Source: M1-B18 sp048264125 (GTDB lineage Bacteria; Bacillota; Clostridia; Peptostreptococcales; Natronincolaceae). Taken from it: a DNA stretch of 64,000 nucleotides. Under the pieces are notes generated by a model. The model made no database searches, was not told the origin of the DNA, and saw only the letters and a list, made by a program, of their open reading frames with translations. The translations under genes and the position numbers were made by a program. Positions 8,281 to 17,137 of the stretch are shown piece by piece. The stretch lies in contig JBLXDM010000003.1 in the NCBI GenBank assembly GCA_048264125.1, positions 124,001 through 188,000 on the forward strand, written 5' to 3'. The stretch's first letter is position 1, and each line of letters opens with the position of its first letter.

Positions 8281-8637
8281 CTACACCCCCAATCCCAATT
8301 CTAGTAAGGATAACCGAAAATCCAAGTCTAACATAAAGTCCTCCATGTTTGGCTGTACCGGTCCTGGTTCCGCTGGAGGTGATATGGGCAAAGATTCCAC
8401 TTCAAAACCTATAAAGTTTTCGGGTTCATTCAGTGGTTCGATCTGACTAAATACCCTATAGGCTATATGTTTTACTTTATCCCATGCCAGTTGATTAACT
8501 TGCTCCTGTGTAAGCCCCTCTATTTCGTGAGGCGATAGAGTTGACGTTAAGTTACAATTGTTGTAAGTGCCATTCTCACGTTCAACAAAAAATTCAATCA
8601 TATCAGTCTTTGCGTATATTATTTTAATATTCAACAC
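8281..8637 (-). CDS. Conserved phage tail-region protein
   Basis: 118-aa protein, not recognised. The last third is proline-rich then acidic (SPPAEPGPVQPNMEDFMLDLDFRLSLLELG), and this C-terminal motif resembles short tail-fibre or chaperone proteins of clostridial phages. The start is GTG (8637) or TTG (8634); AGGAGGTG suits the TTG better. It lies between a tail-appendage gene and the XkdX-like gene. Confidence 0.5.
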   Translation of the reverse strand: MLNIKIIYAKTDMIEFFVERENGTYNNCNLTSTLSPHEIEGLTQEQVNQLAWDKVKHIAYRVFSQIEPLNEPENFIGFEVESLPISPPAEPGPVQPNMEDFMLDLDFRLSLLELGLGV

Positions 8638-8645
8638 GACACCTC

Positions 8646-9170
8646 CTATAATACTTCTAGTTTTGATAATCTCATTCTTGGGTTAGATGTAAAATGCTGA
8701 TACATACCGTCACCGTCATCGGCATTGCTTATATATGAATATATACCTACGCCTTTTAATGTTTTTCCATTTGGTACTGTATAATTTATGTCGTAGTATC
8801 CAGCGCTAAAGAAGCTTATTCCGCCTGTTATGTCGGTGCCATCAGTAAAATAGTATTTATATACAATGTAGTTAGTAGGTGTAGTGCGTTGAACCCTGTA
8901 AAATATCTGACTAGATTCTACAATATTAAGTGTGCTTAAATCAAAATACCCCCAACCATAACCTTGCTGGTTTTGACTTATCCAATTAGTATTTGATACA
9001 TATACCTCATATAAATTTAATTCACTTTCTTGATGGACTCTTCCGCTTGTTATCGACCGTTCTGTTATAAAAGATAAGTTTAATACATTTGGGTTTAACA
9101 AAGCGGAATCATAAATAACACCCTTAAATCCAGTATTTTGCCCAGCTACGCTACCTAATGTTGCAAGCAT
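8646..9170 (-). CDS. Phage tail appendage protein, unknown fold
   Basis: 174-aa protein rich in Tyr, Ser, Asn and Gly with alternating beta-like stretches (GWGYFDLSTLNIVESSQIFYRV, then IVYKYYFTDGTDI). Such composition is typical of receptor-binding or fibre-tip proteins. The ATG at 9170 has AGGAGGG five bases ahead and follows the upstream stop by 10 bases; the longer frame upstream overlaps the fibre gene and is not used. Host-recognition role is inferred from position and composition. Confidence 0.5.
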   Translation of the reverse strand: MLATLGSVAGQNTGFKGVIYDSALLNPNVLNLSFITERSITSGRVHQESELNLYEVYVSNTNWISQNQQGYGWGYFDLSTLNIVESSQIFYRVQRTTPTNYIVYKYYFTDGTDITGGISFFSAGYYDINYTVPNGKTLKGVGIYSYISNADDGDGMYQHFTSNPRMRLSKLEVL

Positions 9171-9180
9171 AATATCCCTC

Positions 9181-9774
9181 CTACTCCAAGGCTCCGAATA
9201 GATGCCATATATCTGTGTCCGTCTTAACCAGCGCAACACAGGCATGTTGCCCATCTATAGCACGTTTAGTCTCCTTGCTATGAAGAGTTACCCCTGAAGA
9301 TGGCAGAAATGTTACTGTACCTGATCCTTGTCTAATTATTGTAGCCACTTTACGTAATGGTATGGCTTCTGTGTCGTTGCTAGGACAAGTGATTGTTATA
9401 GCTGTTGTATTGGTGCAAACAATTATTTTATCCAAATCGGAGGCAGTCAGAGTAAAACTAGCGGCTTTAGTTGTAATATCCCCGTAGGTGGCAGGTAGTT
9501 GTTCTACATTTATTACATTACCCAATCCTACATTTTGCGGTAGGTGTGCATCAGTCGCATCTTCCGCCTTATGCGCATCAAGGGCAGACCCTTGAGCTGC
9601 TACATCATCAGTTAGGTTGCCTAAGTCCTCACTTAGCTCCGATACTATACCCTCTAAATCTCCAAATGCCTCATCTATAGCTTGATTATCTTCTACAAAA
9701 TCCAGTCGCTTGACGTATTCATTTCCCTGCCATTCATTAAGCCCCAAATTCGGTGTTTTATTTGCACTAGGCAT
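9181..9774 (-). CDS. Phage tail fibre-like protein
   Basis: 197-aa protein that begins MPSANKTPNLGLNEWQGNEYVKRLDFVEDNQAID, the standard N-terminus of Firmicutes tail fibre and collar proteins that attach to the baseplate. A short heptad region follows (LEGIVSELSEDLGNLTDDVA), then DAHLPQNVGLGNV-VNV-like fibre repeat and a beta-rich tip with VATIIRQGSGTVTFLPSSGV. It overlaps the YmfQ-like gene by one base. Confidence 0.7.
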   Translation of the reverse strand: MPSANKTPNLGLNEWQGNEYVKRLDFVEDNQAIDEAFGDLEGIVSELSEDLGNLTDDVAAQGSALDAHKAEDATDAHLPQNVGLGNVINVEQLPATYGDITTKAASFTLTASDLDKIIVCTNTTAITITCPSNDTEAIPLRKVATIIRQGSGTVTFLPSSGVTLHSKETKRAIDGQHACVALVKTDTDIWHLFGALE

Positions 9775-10328
9775 TAGATCGCCTCCTTATATACTTCTAA
9801 TTCATCCCACGAAAGGTTAAGAACGTCCCATGCATCCCAAGTTTTATTGTGGCTGTCAAATTCATTCCAAGTCAAATAATTAAATACAAATACAAAGGGT
9901 AGATGTGCTGGTTTAATATCTTCGATTATTGCTGCTACATCGCTTAGATTCTCCGGCACTCCATATATATCTATAAATGTAATTACTATGCCTTCAGGTG
10001 TAAACTCTACGTCTACATTGCCCCCTGTCCAGCTGGATAGGGTGAGCTTAATCAATGTTGCATTAAGATTCCCTGTGCCTCTAAGCTTAGCCTTTATTTT
10101 ACTCCGTCTCTCAGACAAGGGCTTGGTGTTGTCCGTCACCATTCCCAATGCACTCTCATACGCTTGTAAGGCCCATGTGGCTGTGTCAATGCTTAGTTGA
10201 CTATTTATATCCTCTAAATCCAACTGCCGCTGGTTTATCTGAGCTGCCTGTGCTTTAAAAATCTCCTCATATACTTTACTACCCCTCATAAAGGGCTGAA
10301 GTCTATTGAGCATATCCATTTCATTCAT
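9774..10328 (-). CDS. xkdU: YmfQ/XkdU-like baseplate protein (DUF2313)
   Basis: 184-aa protein of the Mu gp48 / YmfQ family, a baseplate wedge component placed after gpJ. Seen: N-terminal helices with ESALGMVTDNTKPLSERRSKIKAKLRGTGN, the hallmark of the family, then the beta domain with YGVPENLSDVAAIIEDIKPAHLPFVFVFNYLTW. It overlaps the baseplate-J gene by 8 bp. Confidence 0.82.
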   Translation of the reverse strand: MNEMDMLNRLQPFMRGSKVYEEIFKAQAAQINQRQLDLEDINSQLSIDTATWALQAYESALGMVTDNTKPLSERRSKIKAKLRGTGNLNATLIKLTLSSWTGGNVDVEFTPEGIVITFIDIYGVPENLSDVAAIIEDIKPAHLPFVFVFNYLTWNEFDSHNKTWDAWDVLNLSWDELEVYKEAI

Positions 10329-11388
10329 TGGTTATTGTCACCGTCCCTAGAACTGGGGTTTCCTCTGCGTCCAGTAAAATATTAGAACTGGCCCCGTTGA
10401 CCAACAAGCTATTATAATCCATTACTCCCTGTGTATTGATTATGTTAGCTCCAATTAAGGCATAACTGACTATATCTGCCTTAATTGCTATGGACCTTAG
10501 AAAATTGGTAAGCCCAGCCTCAATAAGCGGCTGAACTTCTTCAACCGTATAGCCTGGCTCTACAATAATCTCAACTTCTATGTCTACGACCTTACCTATT
10601 GCAGACACAACCGTACAGTAGGCCCCCAGTGGTGCTACTCCTTCCCCTAACCCCTCAATACCAGGATCAATATAGTTTTGTATTTCCTCAACAAGTTCTG
10701 CCTCTGCTGGCTCTCTATTGGAGTCAATAATTACTACCTTGACAGTGTTTGCCCCGTCCCATAAAGGAAAGACCTTTGCATCACCAACCCCTTGTACCTC
10801 CTTGGCCCATATCTTGTACTGAGCCTTATTGCCACTGGTTGCAGGTGTCTGTAGCCGCTCATAATATCTTTGGATTAAGTCTACATCTGACTCTTCGTCG
10901 AAGCCTCCTGTGGTAGGGTTAGGATTAATTACGGCAGTAAATCCTGGTATGGTTATAGGAAACAAGCTTATTGTTTCTGCTGGAACATTGCCCCCAGCAC
11001 CAGCTACAACAGCCTCCATAATAACTGTTCCTGTGCTTACTATGTTTTTGTATTCGGTAGCTATGAATTGCGTTCCATCTGATGTCTCGAATAGATCACC
11101 AATGCTTATACTTCCTGTCCCGATAAGCGTAACAGCCCCTGTAGCTTTAGTAGCTGCCTTTCTATCTATCCCGGTTATATCCTTTACTCTTTGGGTCAGC
11201 TCCTGCCCGGTTAGATTTGTGGTTCTAAATTTATCCTTTACAGAACCAATCTCATCCTCAATCGAGCTCAATTGCTCTGCAACCGGGGCCAGGGCATCAT
11301 ATATAAAACTGCCTTCTCTTTTGTCGAATCTATCAGTAACGCCGTTTAACATATTCTGCAATATTTCTTTAATCTTTGTGTTAAGCAT
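10321..11388 (-). CDS. xkdT: Baseplate J-like protein (XkdT)
   Basis: 355-aa baseplate wedge protein of the gpJ family. Seen: N-terminal LNGVTDRFDKREGSFIYDALAPVAEQL, GTGSISIGDLFETSDGTQFIA, then NPTTGGFDEESDVDLIQRYYERLQTPATSGNKAQYKIWA, all typical. It forms the contractile-tail baseplate with the XkdS and XkdU homologues. GGAGGTG selects the ATG at 11388 instead of a start eight codons upstream. Confidence 0.9.
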   Translation of the reverse strand: MLNTKIKEILQNMLNGVTDRFDKREGSFIYDALAPVAEQLSSIEDEIGSVKDKFRTTNLTGQELTQRVKDITGIDRKAATKATGAVTLIGTGSISIGDLFETSDGTQFIATEYKNIVSTGTVIMEAVVAGAGGNVPAETISLFPITIPGFTAVINPNPTTGGFDEESDVDLIQRYYERLQTPATSGNKAQYKIWAKEVQGVGDAKVFPLWDGANTVKVVIIDSNREPAEAELVEEIQNYIDPGIEGLGEGVAPLGAYCTVVSAIGKVVDIEVEIIVEPGYTVEEVQPLIEAGLTNFLRSIAIKADIVSYALIGANIINTQGVMDYNSLLVNGASSNILLDAEETPVLGTVTITNE

Positions 11389-11800
11389 TGACCAGCACCT
11401 CCGAATCGCCATAAATTGTTGATACAGTAAGTCTAATGCTCAACAGTTCACCATCATACTCAAAAATAAAATTTGTAGCAGCGGTAATAGCTTCGTTTTG
11501 CAACAAAGCCTCTCTGATGCTTCGTTCCAGCTCAGATTGTGCATATTCTCTGTCAAGTACTCTACCTATTAGTGCTTGATGCCCTGATCCATAGGTATTG
11601 TATATCAAAGTTCCTAGTCTTGTCCTTAGGGCCTTCTCTATCCAGACCCTTATGTATTCAAGACTTTCAATTTCCTTCACTTTTCCGTCCTGCAGCTTAA
11701 AATCCCCTGCCTCAAAGTCCCAAAGAAGAGATTTATGAGTTACAGGGGATTCATTTATACTAGAATTATTCAATTCCAACTGTGCAATTTGTGGCAGCAT
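11381..11800 (-). CDS. xkdS: XkdS/gp25-like baseplate protein (DUF2634)
   Basis: 139-aa protein related to T4 gp25, the sheath-initiating baseplate component with lysozyme-like ancestry. Seen: LLWDFEAGDFKLQDGKVKEIESLEYIRVWIEKALRTRLG.LIYNTYGSG, the family core, and a final beta segment with STIYGDSE. It overlaps baseplate J by 8 bp. Confidence 0.85.
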   Translation of the reverse strand: MLPQIAQLELNNSSINESPVTHKSLLWDFEAGDFKLQDGKVKEIESLEYIRVWIEKALRTRLGTLIYNTYGSGHQALIGRVLDREYAQSELERSIREALLQNEAITAATNFIFEYDGELLSIRLTVSTIYGDSEVLVNA

Positions 11801-11801
11801 A

Positions 11802-12062
11802 CTATCCCACCTTATCGATTATATACCATTTTTTAAAATCATTGTCAGGCATCATAATGACCTTATCGCTTATATTTACTACTACTAAGCCAGTTTTAAT
11901 TATGCTGGCAACCACTAAGCTTTTCTCCTCTAATAATACATTGTCGCCCCACTTAATCCTTAATGGAGTAGTGGATAAAACAATACCGGTGGTAACATTT
12001 ACGTGAGTGGAATTATTTCTTTCATTAAAGAGATTGGCCAGTTTTTCTATACTGTTAGACAT
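11802..12062 (-). CDS. xkdR: XkdR-like protein (DUF2577)
   Basis: 86-aa protein in the xkdR slot between xkdQ and xkdS. VTTGIVLSTTPLRIKWGDNVLLEEKSLVVAS is the family's beta core. It probably belongs to the tail hub or spike region. It overlaps XkdQ by one base. Confidence 0.75.
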   Translation of the reverse strand: MSNSIEKLANLFNERNNSTHVNVTTGIVLSTTPLRIKWGDNVLLEEKSLVVASIIKTGLVVVNISDKVIMMPDNDFKKWYIIDKVG

Positions 12063-13060
12063 TACATCACATCCTCTGGCAAAGTCAGTGTAAGGTTCAT
12101 AATATGGGTTCCATTAGATACCTCGTGTTTACAGGCAGTAATCATAAACCGCCCTTCTATGCCTGTTATAGGCTCTACCACATCAAATAATCGCCCTGAT
12201 CTAAAGGCTATATCACCCATAAGAGTCAAAGTATTCGTTTCGTGTACTTTACTAAGCCGTTTTAGTAGTATCTTAGCTACCTGTCTGGCCTTTGCCGCAT
12301 CCTCTACATCAATTTTAAAGGTTTCCTCCAACAACCCATATTTAGAAGCCATAGGAGTATCCTGCTCAAGGGCTATAGTTTGGAAGTTATCATTTTCAGT
12401 TAATATGATTTTAACTCTATTTCTCATTTCCTCAATAGAAATTGACCTAGAAGCCTCCAGTGGATTTGATAGAACATTATATTCCTCAACATTGTCCGCT
12501 ATTTTGAATTTGCCTATTACTATTGCATCCTTCATTTTTTCAATGAATATTTTCCCTTCTCTCATTTCTGCAAAAATCTTTATGCCAGATTGACTTTCAT
12601 AGTCTTTTACTATATCGTTTATTACGTCAGCAGGGCTCTTTTGAATGTATATCTTGCTTATGTTATTATTCATCTCAGTGATATTTCCTATAATCATGCC
12701 AAAGTCATTTAAAACCTTGGTTATAGCCTGTTTAGCATTTGCTCCATTAAATTGATATACACTTTTTGACTTATGCAGATACCAAGCGTAGTCATAAGCA
12801 ACATAGTCAATGGGATTTCTGCTATTTTGTTTTCCTTTTACCACAATACCCCTGTTAACCTCAATGCCATCCTTTAAAATCAAGATCATATCTCCAATTT
12901 CAACAGGATTTACAGGTAACGATCCACCATCATTCCAAATAACAGTGAAATCTATTACTGAAGCCAAAGACATATTATAGTCCCAACTAAACTTAGGCAC
13001 AATCGGAGTTATGTCGTATGCCTTATTTCCATCATTTTTTATAAGCAGTAATTTAAACAT
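12062..13060 (-). CDS. xkdQ: XkdQ-like tail hub protein
   Basis: 332-aa protein matching XkdQ/YqbQ in size, position and layout, a gpD/gp27-like baseplate hub. It opens with ITPIVPKFSWDYNMSLASVIDFTV, has DYVAYDYAWYLHKSKSVYQF in the middle and ends with GIEGRFMITACKHEVSNGTHIMNLTLTL, the usual C-terminal signature. It sits between the XkdP and XkdR homologues with one-base spacing. Confidence 0.85.
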   Translation of the reverse strand: MFKLLLIKNDGNKAYDITPIVPKFSWDYNMSLASVIDFTVIWNDGGSLPVNPVEIGDMILILKDGIEVNRGIVVKGKQNSRNPIDYVAYDYAWYLHKSKSVYQFNGANAKQAITKVLNDFGMIIGNITEMNNNISKIYIQKSPADVINDIVKDYESQSGIKIFAEMREGKIFIEKMKDAIVIGKFKIADNVEEYNVLSNPLEASRSISIEEMRNRVKIILTENDNFQTIALEQDTPMASKYGLLEETFKIDVEDAAKARQVAKILLKRLSKVHETNTLTLMGDIAFRSGRLFDVVEPITGIEGRFMITACKHEVSNGTHIMNLTLTLPEDVM

Positions 13061-13061
13061 A

Positions 13062-13475
13062 TTAATTCACCTTCACAAAAGCAAATTCTTTTAAAGATAA
13101 GGTGTAATATATATCCCCATCCTTTTTAACCTTATAGGAGAATTCATCGATTGTTACAGGCATATTAATTTCAGTTACTCCATTATTTGTAATTACAACT
13201 CTTAAGGGCAATCGTGCTTTTCTCCATTTTTGTATTTTTACAACATAATCCATGCCCCACATATTACGATTAAGCAAGAAGGGATAATCCCTAATGGGGA
13301 AAAAAGAGTCAATTTCCATAGTAGCCAAACCTCTATGTTGAATAATATTTAGAGATTGGTAAAGCCCTGCAACCTCTTGATTGTTCCAAGGCTCTTTAAT
13401 CTCGTATTCTGCAGGAGTAACTGGTAGCAAAAGTACTTCTTCATTGTTGTTAATGCTCAAACTAACCTTAACCAT
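13062..13475 (-). CDS. xkdP: XkdP-like protein, without LysM domain
   Basis: 137-aa protein in the XkdP slot after the tape measure. It has LPVTPAEYEIKEPWNNQEVAGLYQSLNIIQHRGLATMEIDSFFPIRDYPFL, typical of XkdP/YqbP N-termini, but it lacks the C-terminal LysM domain that makes PBSX XkdP longer. The ATG at 13475 has GGAGAG upstream and overlaps the tape-measure stop by 8 bp; the longer frame runs into that gene and is rejected. Confidence 0.75.
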   Translation of the reverse strand: MVKVSLSINNNEEVLLLPVTPAEYEIKEPWNNQEVAGLYQSLNIIQHRGLATMEIDSFFPIRDYPFLLNRNMWGMDYVVKIQKWRKARLPLRVVITNNGVTEINMPVTIDEFSYKVKKDGDIYYTLSLKEFAFVKVN

Positions 13476-15087
13476 AAATGTATCTCTCCAATCGAGGCAA
13501 CAGCGTATCTGCAATCTGCTCGCTTGACATATCAGAGCTACCTTTGCCCAAAGTCTTGGTATTTTCCTCAAGGGCGCCAGTATTGCTTTCGAGAGCCTTA
13601 ATTAACTCTTCATTTTTATTTCTTTCCTTCTCGATCTTGGCCTTTTCTATCTGCTGCATAATATCATCCTCGGAGAACCTTTTGACTTGAATCTCTTGTA
13701 TGAAATTTTGCTTCTCCCAAACAGGCTTTTCCATAGTTGATAGAGCTGATGTAAAGTCAACTTTTATGGTGTCCTTTCCTAAAGCGCTCAGTACAGCATT
13801 CAAAGGGGATGCAAGTTTTTTAACCGCATCCTCAGCCTCTACGACAATTGCATTCCACATTCTACCCAAAAAGTACGATATACTTTTTCCTGCAAAATCC
13901 CAAGCACTCATAAACAGATTAATCCCACTTATCATTTTATTAATACTGACTTCAACTACACCAGCAATAACATTCCATGTTTCCATAAACTTAAGCTTTA
14001 GGGTTTCTTTGTTCTTCCTGAGCAGTGTTATAGCTCCTATAAGCAACACTATACCAGCCACAACAAAGCCTACAGGGTTCGCAGCAAAGGCAGCATTAAG
14101 TTTCCATGTAGCCATAGTTGCAGCGAAGGCTTGTATCTTATAAACAGCAAGCCCATAGGCCACTAAAGCTATTACAGGAGCTAATTGCTTTGTTGTATCA
14201 TAAGCAAGCTTAACCGTTTCTACAAACCTACTTATTCCGCCACTATCTGCCCAATTATTTATTGCTGCAGCAATGGCATTTATTTTAGCCTCAAATGCTG
14301 GGAAGTTCTCCATTAAAGCACTGGCAAACTTCCCCTTAATATTTACTACCACGCCCCCTAAAGTTTCCTGAACACGACCTATGGCGTTTATAAACTGTAT
14401 GATCTTACCCTGCTCCGTATTACCATAAGCCTCTGCAAGGCCTCCATAGCTTTGGCTTAGTACATCCACCAGAACAGCGGCACGCTCATGCTCTTTGCCA
14501 TACTTAAGTATTCTTTCTTGGGCCTCGTTGAACTTGAAGCCCTGCCTACTTAAAGCGCTTACCTGACCATCCATTACCTTCCCCATTAGGTTTGCGGTGG
14601 CTATCATTTGCTCTTGGCTTACATTTACCCCATATATACCAGCTGCCAAATCGTACATTGCTGGCATGAGTTTTGTAATGTTATCAGGAGATACATAGGT
14701 TGATAATTCTGATGCTCCGGCAATACCTGCATCTCCAGTAATTGTAGTTAAGTTCTCCAGCGAATCAGCATATTTATTAACGGCGCTTATTTGGGTACTG
14801 TTTGCTCCCCATGCTGATTTCATAATTGTTTCTAGCCTAGTAGCTGCCATCACTTGGTCATTATAAGCCTCTTCGAGCTTATTTATTGCCATTACGGACC
14901 CTATTATTGCAGTGGCGGTGGCAGCCACGACCAGCATGCCACTTTTAAGGCTGTTCCATGTCCTTTGTCCATCTGCCCTTAAGTCCTTAAGGTTTTTATG
15001 ATATTGAAGCGTTGATTTATTGATTTTTCCCATTGCAGGGCTTACCTGGTCCTTTAGGGTCATACGTCTTTCTATTGCCTTTGACAT
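13468..15087 (-). CDS. Tail tape measure protein (short)
   Basis: 539-aa protein that sets tail length and crosses the host envelope. It has an N-terminal MTLKDQVSPAMGKINKSTLQYHKNLKDL, coiled coils, and hydrophobic helices at about residues 50-70, 295-315 and 330-355. At roughly 1.5 angstroms per residue it predicts a tail near 80 nm. It starts inside the stop codon of the frameshifted chaperone product (TAATG), the standard place for a tape measure gene. Confidence 0.85.
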   Translation of the reverse strand: MSKAIERRMTLKDQVSPAMGKINKSTLQYHKNLKDLRADGQRTWNSLKSGMLVVAATATAIIGSVMAINKLEEAYNDQVMAATRLETIMKSAWGANSTQISAVNKYADSLENLTTITGDAGIAGASELSTYVSPDNITKLMPAMYDLAAGIYGVNVSQEQMIATANLMGKVMDGQVSALSRQGFKFNEAQERILKYGKEHERAAVLVDVLSQSYGGLAEAYGNTEQGKIIQFINAIGRVQETLGGVVVNIKGKFASALMENFPAFEAKINAIAAAINNWADSGGISRFVETVKLAYDTTKQLAPVIALVAYGLAVYKIQAFAATMATWKLNAAFAANPVGFVVAGIVLLIGAITLLRKNKETLKLKFMETWNVIAGVVEVSINKMISGINLFMSAWDFAGKSISYFLGRMWNAIVVEAEDAVKKLASPLNAVLSALGKDTIKVDFTSALSTMEKPVWEKQNFIQEIQVKRFSEDDIMQQIEKAKIEKERNKNEELIKALESNTGALEENTKTLGKGSSDMSSEQIADTLLPRLERYIYG

Positions 15088-15251
15088 TACTTACCACCGC
15101 CCCATCTTTTTGCTTCTTCCTCATAGAATAAAATCATACTTTGAGTCATAAATTTTTTTTCTATTAGATTAAGGCCTAATAAGTCTTGTAGCTTATGCCC
15201 TCGCTGTATGTAGTGATGCAGAAAATAAAGTTCTTCATCACTACTTATTAG
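15087..15251 (-). CDS. GT extension of the tail chaperone, made by -1 frameshift
   Basis: 54 codons open in the -1 frame after the slippery heptamer and ending at the TAA that overlaps the tape-measure ATG. The product adds residues such as LHHYIQRGHKLQDLLGLNLIE and MILFYEEEAKRWGGGK to the chaperone. It has no start codon or ribosome binding site of its own. It is the second half of the usual G/GT pair. Confidence 0.8.
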   Translation of the reverse strand, partial: LISSDEELYFLHHYIQRGHKLQDLLGLNLIEKKFMTQSMILFYEEEAKRWGGGK

Positions 15252-15631
15252 TTTTTTATTGCCTTACCAACTTTCGAAATGCCAGTTCCGAATCCAGCTA
15301 GCTTAATTATCTCTGAAGCTATACCGCTTATTTCTCCCGGTAAAAATATTTTGCTTACAATATCTAGCGGTTCAGCGCAGCCATAAGCCTCCTGTAATGC
15401 CTTATCCTTTAAATACGGCTCCTTGACGCAGTGAAAAACTATGTATTCGTCACCCCTTGAGTTGTCTTTTTCACTTTCCTCTTGAGCTTCTAATATAAGC
15501 GTTTGAAGTGGTGCAATAATTGTTATTTCAGCATCAAGGGACTCGATATATAAGTCAGCCTCTTGCACCTTCCTACTCTTCATTTCTTCCTTTTTGGCTA
15601 ATAACTCCTTTATGGTTAACTTTGCCATCAT
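15248..15631 (-). CDS. xkdN: XkdN-like tail assembly chaperone (G product)
   Basis: 127-aa protein that binds the tape measure during tail assembly. It reads KLTIKELLAKKEEMKSRKVQEADLYIESLDAEITI..., with FHCVKEPYLKDKALQEAYGCAEPLDIVSKIFLPGEISGIA, the XkdN signature. AGGAGGTG precedes two adjacent ATG codons. It ends KAIKN-stop on a slippery A_AAA_AAC. Confidence 0.82.
   Translation of the reverse strand: MMAKLTIKELLAKKEEMKSRKVQEADLYIESLDAEITIIAPLQTLILEAQEESEKDNSRGDEYIVFHCVKEPYLKDKALQEAYGCAEPLDIVSKIFLPGEISGIASEIIKLAGFGTGISKVGKAIKN
15251..15257 (-). promoter_or_regulatory. Programmed -1 ribosomal frameshift site
   Basis: The minus strand reads A_AAA_AAC in the zero frame, immediately followed by the TAA stop of the chaperone. 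A -1 slip enters a 54-codon frame that ends exactly at the next gene. The heptamer is one of the strongest bacterial slippery sequences. Confidence 0.82.
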
Positions 15632-15639
15632 GGCACCTC

Positions 15640-16059
15640 CTATATTTTATCCACTAGTTCAAAATTACTAAAAGCAAATGGTAAATCAATGCTTATCGGT
15701 GTCTTTTGCTCAAATTTCATAAGGGTGAAAGAATCTAAGGTAACATCATGGTATGATATCCGCTCATATCCCAATGCATCAGGATCAGCCAGCTTTCCGA
15801 CTAGCTTAAGCCTTGGTGTATTCCCTGTCTTAACACCTTCAGCCATCATTCTATTTACACGACTGTTTACTTTCTTCACAGTCATTGTCCCGGTACCATT
15901 CCATCCCACTTGCTTTTTATGCGTTGCCAGCGAACCAGCAATGTTGATATCCTCGTAATCAATATTTACTGTAGAGTCAAAGCTTTCGACCTCTGCCCAA
16001 AGCTCATTATCTACCCATACTGACCCGAAACTGCCATTTATAATATGGTTTGCATCCAT
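15640..16059 (-). CDS. xkdM: XkdM-like tail tube protein (DUF2001)
   Basis: 139-aa inner-tube protein of contractile tails. MDANHIINGSFGSVWVDNELWAEVESFDSTV opens it and WNGTGTMTVKKVNSRV sits mid-protein; both are family hallmarks. It follows the sheath gene directly, as in PBSX. Confidence 0.88.
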   Translation of the reverse strand: MDANHIINGSFGSVWVDNELWAEVESFDSTVNIDYEDINIAGSLATHKKQVGWNGTGTMTVKKVNSRVNRMMAEGVKTGNTPRLKLVGKLADPDALGYERISYHDVTLDSFTLMKFEQKTPISIDLPFAFSNFELVDKI

Positions 16060-16073
16060 AGTAACCCTCCTAT

Positions 16074-17126
16074 CTATAAGCTAATTTGAATAGCTAAATC
16101 TTCCATTGCATCAAGCAGCTTGAAGCTTCCGGTTAAATACACATTGGATTCAAAGGTTTTTTCCTGTAGCTGCTGCTCTGTTAGGTTACTGGTATCTACA
16201 CCTATACCCCCCCAAGCCTGCCGCTGAGCCTCTATGTCAACAGAAACTGCATTTTCATGAGCTGGATCAAGAATTGTGCCCCTCAGGCTTCTCAAATATG
16301 CATTAACAGCGGTTATAAAGAGCACTTGATTGTCATAGCTGTTATTTACTTTGCCCACGTATTCATTGTTGAAGGTAGTAGCTATATCCTCTTTGATTAA
16401 ATCCATACCCTCAATATGTTTAATTTTTTTAAAGAGCTTTGATTTCTCAACAGTTGTAGTTGTAAGGCTGTTAACTGCCCTTGCAATTTTAACCCTTTCA
16501 TCCTGCTTGATTAAAATGAGCTTTCCATCATCAATATCATCATCCGGCTCTGCTGACTCTGTAAAGCTTTCCACCTCTGTAAGCTCAAAATAGGTTGCAG
16601 ACCTATCTAGGCTTAGCCCAGCTAAAATCCCAGCTATTCTGGCAGTGTAGTTATTAGCAGCATAGGTAGTAGCCCCCACCTTAATGCCATCAGTGGCAAA
16701 ATTGACTATTGCCTCATGGTCCCCAGTGTGGTTGGGCAGCACAACCTTAAAGGTTTTTTTATTGGCTCGTTGAGTCTTAATCCACGTGGCTACAGCAGTA
16801 ACATCCTCCGATGTAATTCCAGGAATAGCAAGCCAATTCCATTTCTTGCTTTGCAAAATGGTAAGCTCAGCATTATAGTTTTCATCTTCTGCGCCACCAC
16901 GAAGGACAATGACCTTTGAGGGAATCCCCATAAATGCAAGCTGAATTTGCTTTAGGTTTGCCTCCGTCCAGTCCTCACTATTTACTTCTGCAATGCTTTT
17001 GTACTCATAGAGCTTATCTACTGCCGTAGCATCCCTAATAATTAGAGCTACAATGCCCCTTTGGCTCCTTTGTATGGCAGAAACTGCCAAGGTTTTAAAA
17101 ATAATATCAATTTGTGGCAATCCCAT
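16074..17126 (-). CDS. xkdK: XkdK-like tail sheath protein
   Basis: 350-aa contractile sheath subunit. Diagnostic pieces are MGLPQIDIIFKTLAVSAIQRSQRGIVALIIRD at the start, KKWNWLAIPGI, the NNYTARIAGILAGLSLDRSATYFEL segment and the GTILDPAHENAVSVDIEAQRQAW tail. Its presence makes this a myovirus-like prophage. It is followed by the tube gene after 14 bases. Confidence 0.93.
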   Translation of the reverse strand: MGLPQIDIIFKTLAVSAIQRSQRGIVALIIRDATAVDKLYEYKSIAEVNSEDWTEANLKQIQLAFMGIPSKVIVLRGGAEDENYNAELTILQSKKWNWLAIPGITSEDVTAVATWIKTQRANKKTFKVVLPNHTGDHEAIVNFATDGIKVGATTYAANNYTARIAGILAGLSLDRSATYFELTEVESFTESAEPDDDIDDGKLILIKQDERVKIARAVNSLTTTTVEKSKLFKKIKHIEGMDLIKEDIATTFNNEYVGKVNNSYDNQVLFITAVNAYLRSLRGTILDPAHENAVSVDIEAQRQAWGGIGVDTSNLTEQQLQEKTFESNVYLTGSFKLLDAMEDLAIQISL

Positions 17127-17137
17127 TAAAAGCCCTC

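Noticed and set aside
12003..12593. 196-codon plus-strand frame
   Set aside because: Antisense to the XkdQ-like gene, with no ribosome site.
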